DNA of 64,000 nucleotides from Paenibacillus sp. FSL H8-0537 (lineage in GTDB: Bacteria > Bacillota > Bacilli > Paenibacillales > Paenibacillaceae), in assembly GCF_038051995.1 (NCBI RefSeq), contig NZ_CP150290.1, positions 5,322,001-5,386,000 on the forward strand, in the 5' to 3' direction. A model generated the notes under the pieces. The model saw only the letters and a program-made list of their open reading frames with translations. It had not been told where the DNA came from and made no database searches. Below, piece by piece: positions 63,715 through 64,000 of this stretch; position 1 is the stretch's first letter; every line of letters starts with the position of its first letter. A program made the position numbers and the translations under genes.

Positions 63715-64000
63715 TTACGCTTTGACCAGGAACTTAGCCAAATCGTCAATCATAAGATTGACGGCCTGTATGCCATGCCCGCTGAGCCAAACTTCCCAGC
63801 TCGCTACGTAGACGCGATCATTTTGCACACCTTTGAGCGTATTCCATAGCGGATTGCTTTTAATTTTTTGCTCAAAATATTCCTGCTCGCTTTCGCGTCC
63901 GAACAAAATAATGACATCGCCGTCCAGATCGGCAATTTGTTCCTCTGTCGCATTAAAGTTAAAATCGTCATCGCCGCTTTGTACAGCTGGACGCTTAATG
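63715..64000 (-). CDS. Iron-siderophore substrate-binding protein, C-terminal part
   Basis: The frame is open to the right edge, giving the last 94 residues of a class III periplasmic-binding protein: GDVIILFGRESEQEYFEQKI, then NPLWNTLKGVQNDRVY, then a C-terminal helix. This matches FhuD/FecB-like proteins that deliver ferric siderophores to FecCD permeases. The N-terminus and lipobox are beyond the window. Confidence 0.85.
   Translation of the reverse strand, partial: IKRPAVQSGDDDFNFNATEEQIADLDGDVIILFGRESEQEYFEQKIKSNPLWNTLKGVQNDRVYVASWEVWLSGHGIQAVNLMIDDLAKFLVKA

Overview
The window looks like a chromosomal segment of a Paenibacillus-type member of the Bacillales. The evidence is moderate GC with strong AGGAGG ribosome sites and frequent TTG/GTG starts, a CcpN/YqfL pair, YlbJ and YycC homologues, an HPr-kinase-type lasso peptide cluster, and an exopolysaccharide operon of the Bacillales layout. 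No rRNA, tRNA, CRISPR array, phage integration module or complete insertion sequence was seen.

Layout. (1) 1-6725: a leftward Tad/Flp pilus operon (tadZ-tadA-tadB-tadC-flp-tadE-like-pilus protein), cut by the left edge, with a promoter followed directly by a strong hairpin terminator. (2) 7021-8691: an AT-rich beta-helix protein gene that looks foreign. (3) 8997-16174: a seven-gene leftward lasso peptide operon in the order cyclase, precursor, HPr-like kinase, RRE protein, protease, nucleotidyltransferase, ABC exporter. The 54-residue precursor gene (13987-14151) predicts an unusually long 34-residue core with a nine-residue ring and a C-terminal Ser, the expected kinase target. (4) 16222-34780: a leftward Wzx/Wzy exopolysaccharide operon of 16 genes. 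It makes UDP-Glc, UDP-GlcA and GDP-L-fucose and contains five probable glycosyltransferases plus an initiating sugar-phosphate transferase. A structured RNA at 32948-33065, between the tyrosine kinase gene and galU, sits where the eps antitermination RNA (EAR) lies in other Bacillales. (5) 35217-36671: a rightward island of small AT-rich orphan genes separated by a repeated 24-base element. (6) 36888-41865: housekeeping genes (Eis-like acetyltransferase, ndk, SUFU protein, glpX, PPDK regulatory protein, ccpN). (7) 42138-44930: an ABC importer behind a Fur-like box. (8) 44952-48661: pepF, a YycC-like gene, two Cys-rich small or DUF proteins and a truncated haemoglobin. (9) 48924-51386: a TetR/hydrolase pair around a large operator, an AraC-type gene remnant and a 32-residue membrane peptide. 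(10) 51640-53717: ylbJ and NAD kinase. (11) 53785-60864: an operon of five tandem luciferase-like flavin monooxygenases ending in a one-domain AraC regulator, behind a Fur-like box. (12) 61010-64000: a nitroreductase and a ferric-siderophore ABC importer (two permeases and the C-terminal end of the binding protein).

Connections. Dyads of the form GATACA-N3-TGTATC overlap the promoters of both the lasso operon and the exopolysaccharide operon, which suggests one regulator for both. Fur-like boxes precede the ABC importer and the monooxygenase array, and the window ends in siderophore uptake genes, so the right part may be an iron-responsive region. In-frame 6- and 9-base tandem repeats lie inside several genes, including one stretch translated in two frames at the tadA/tadB overlap.
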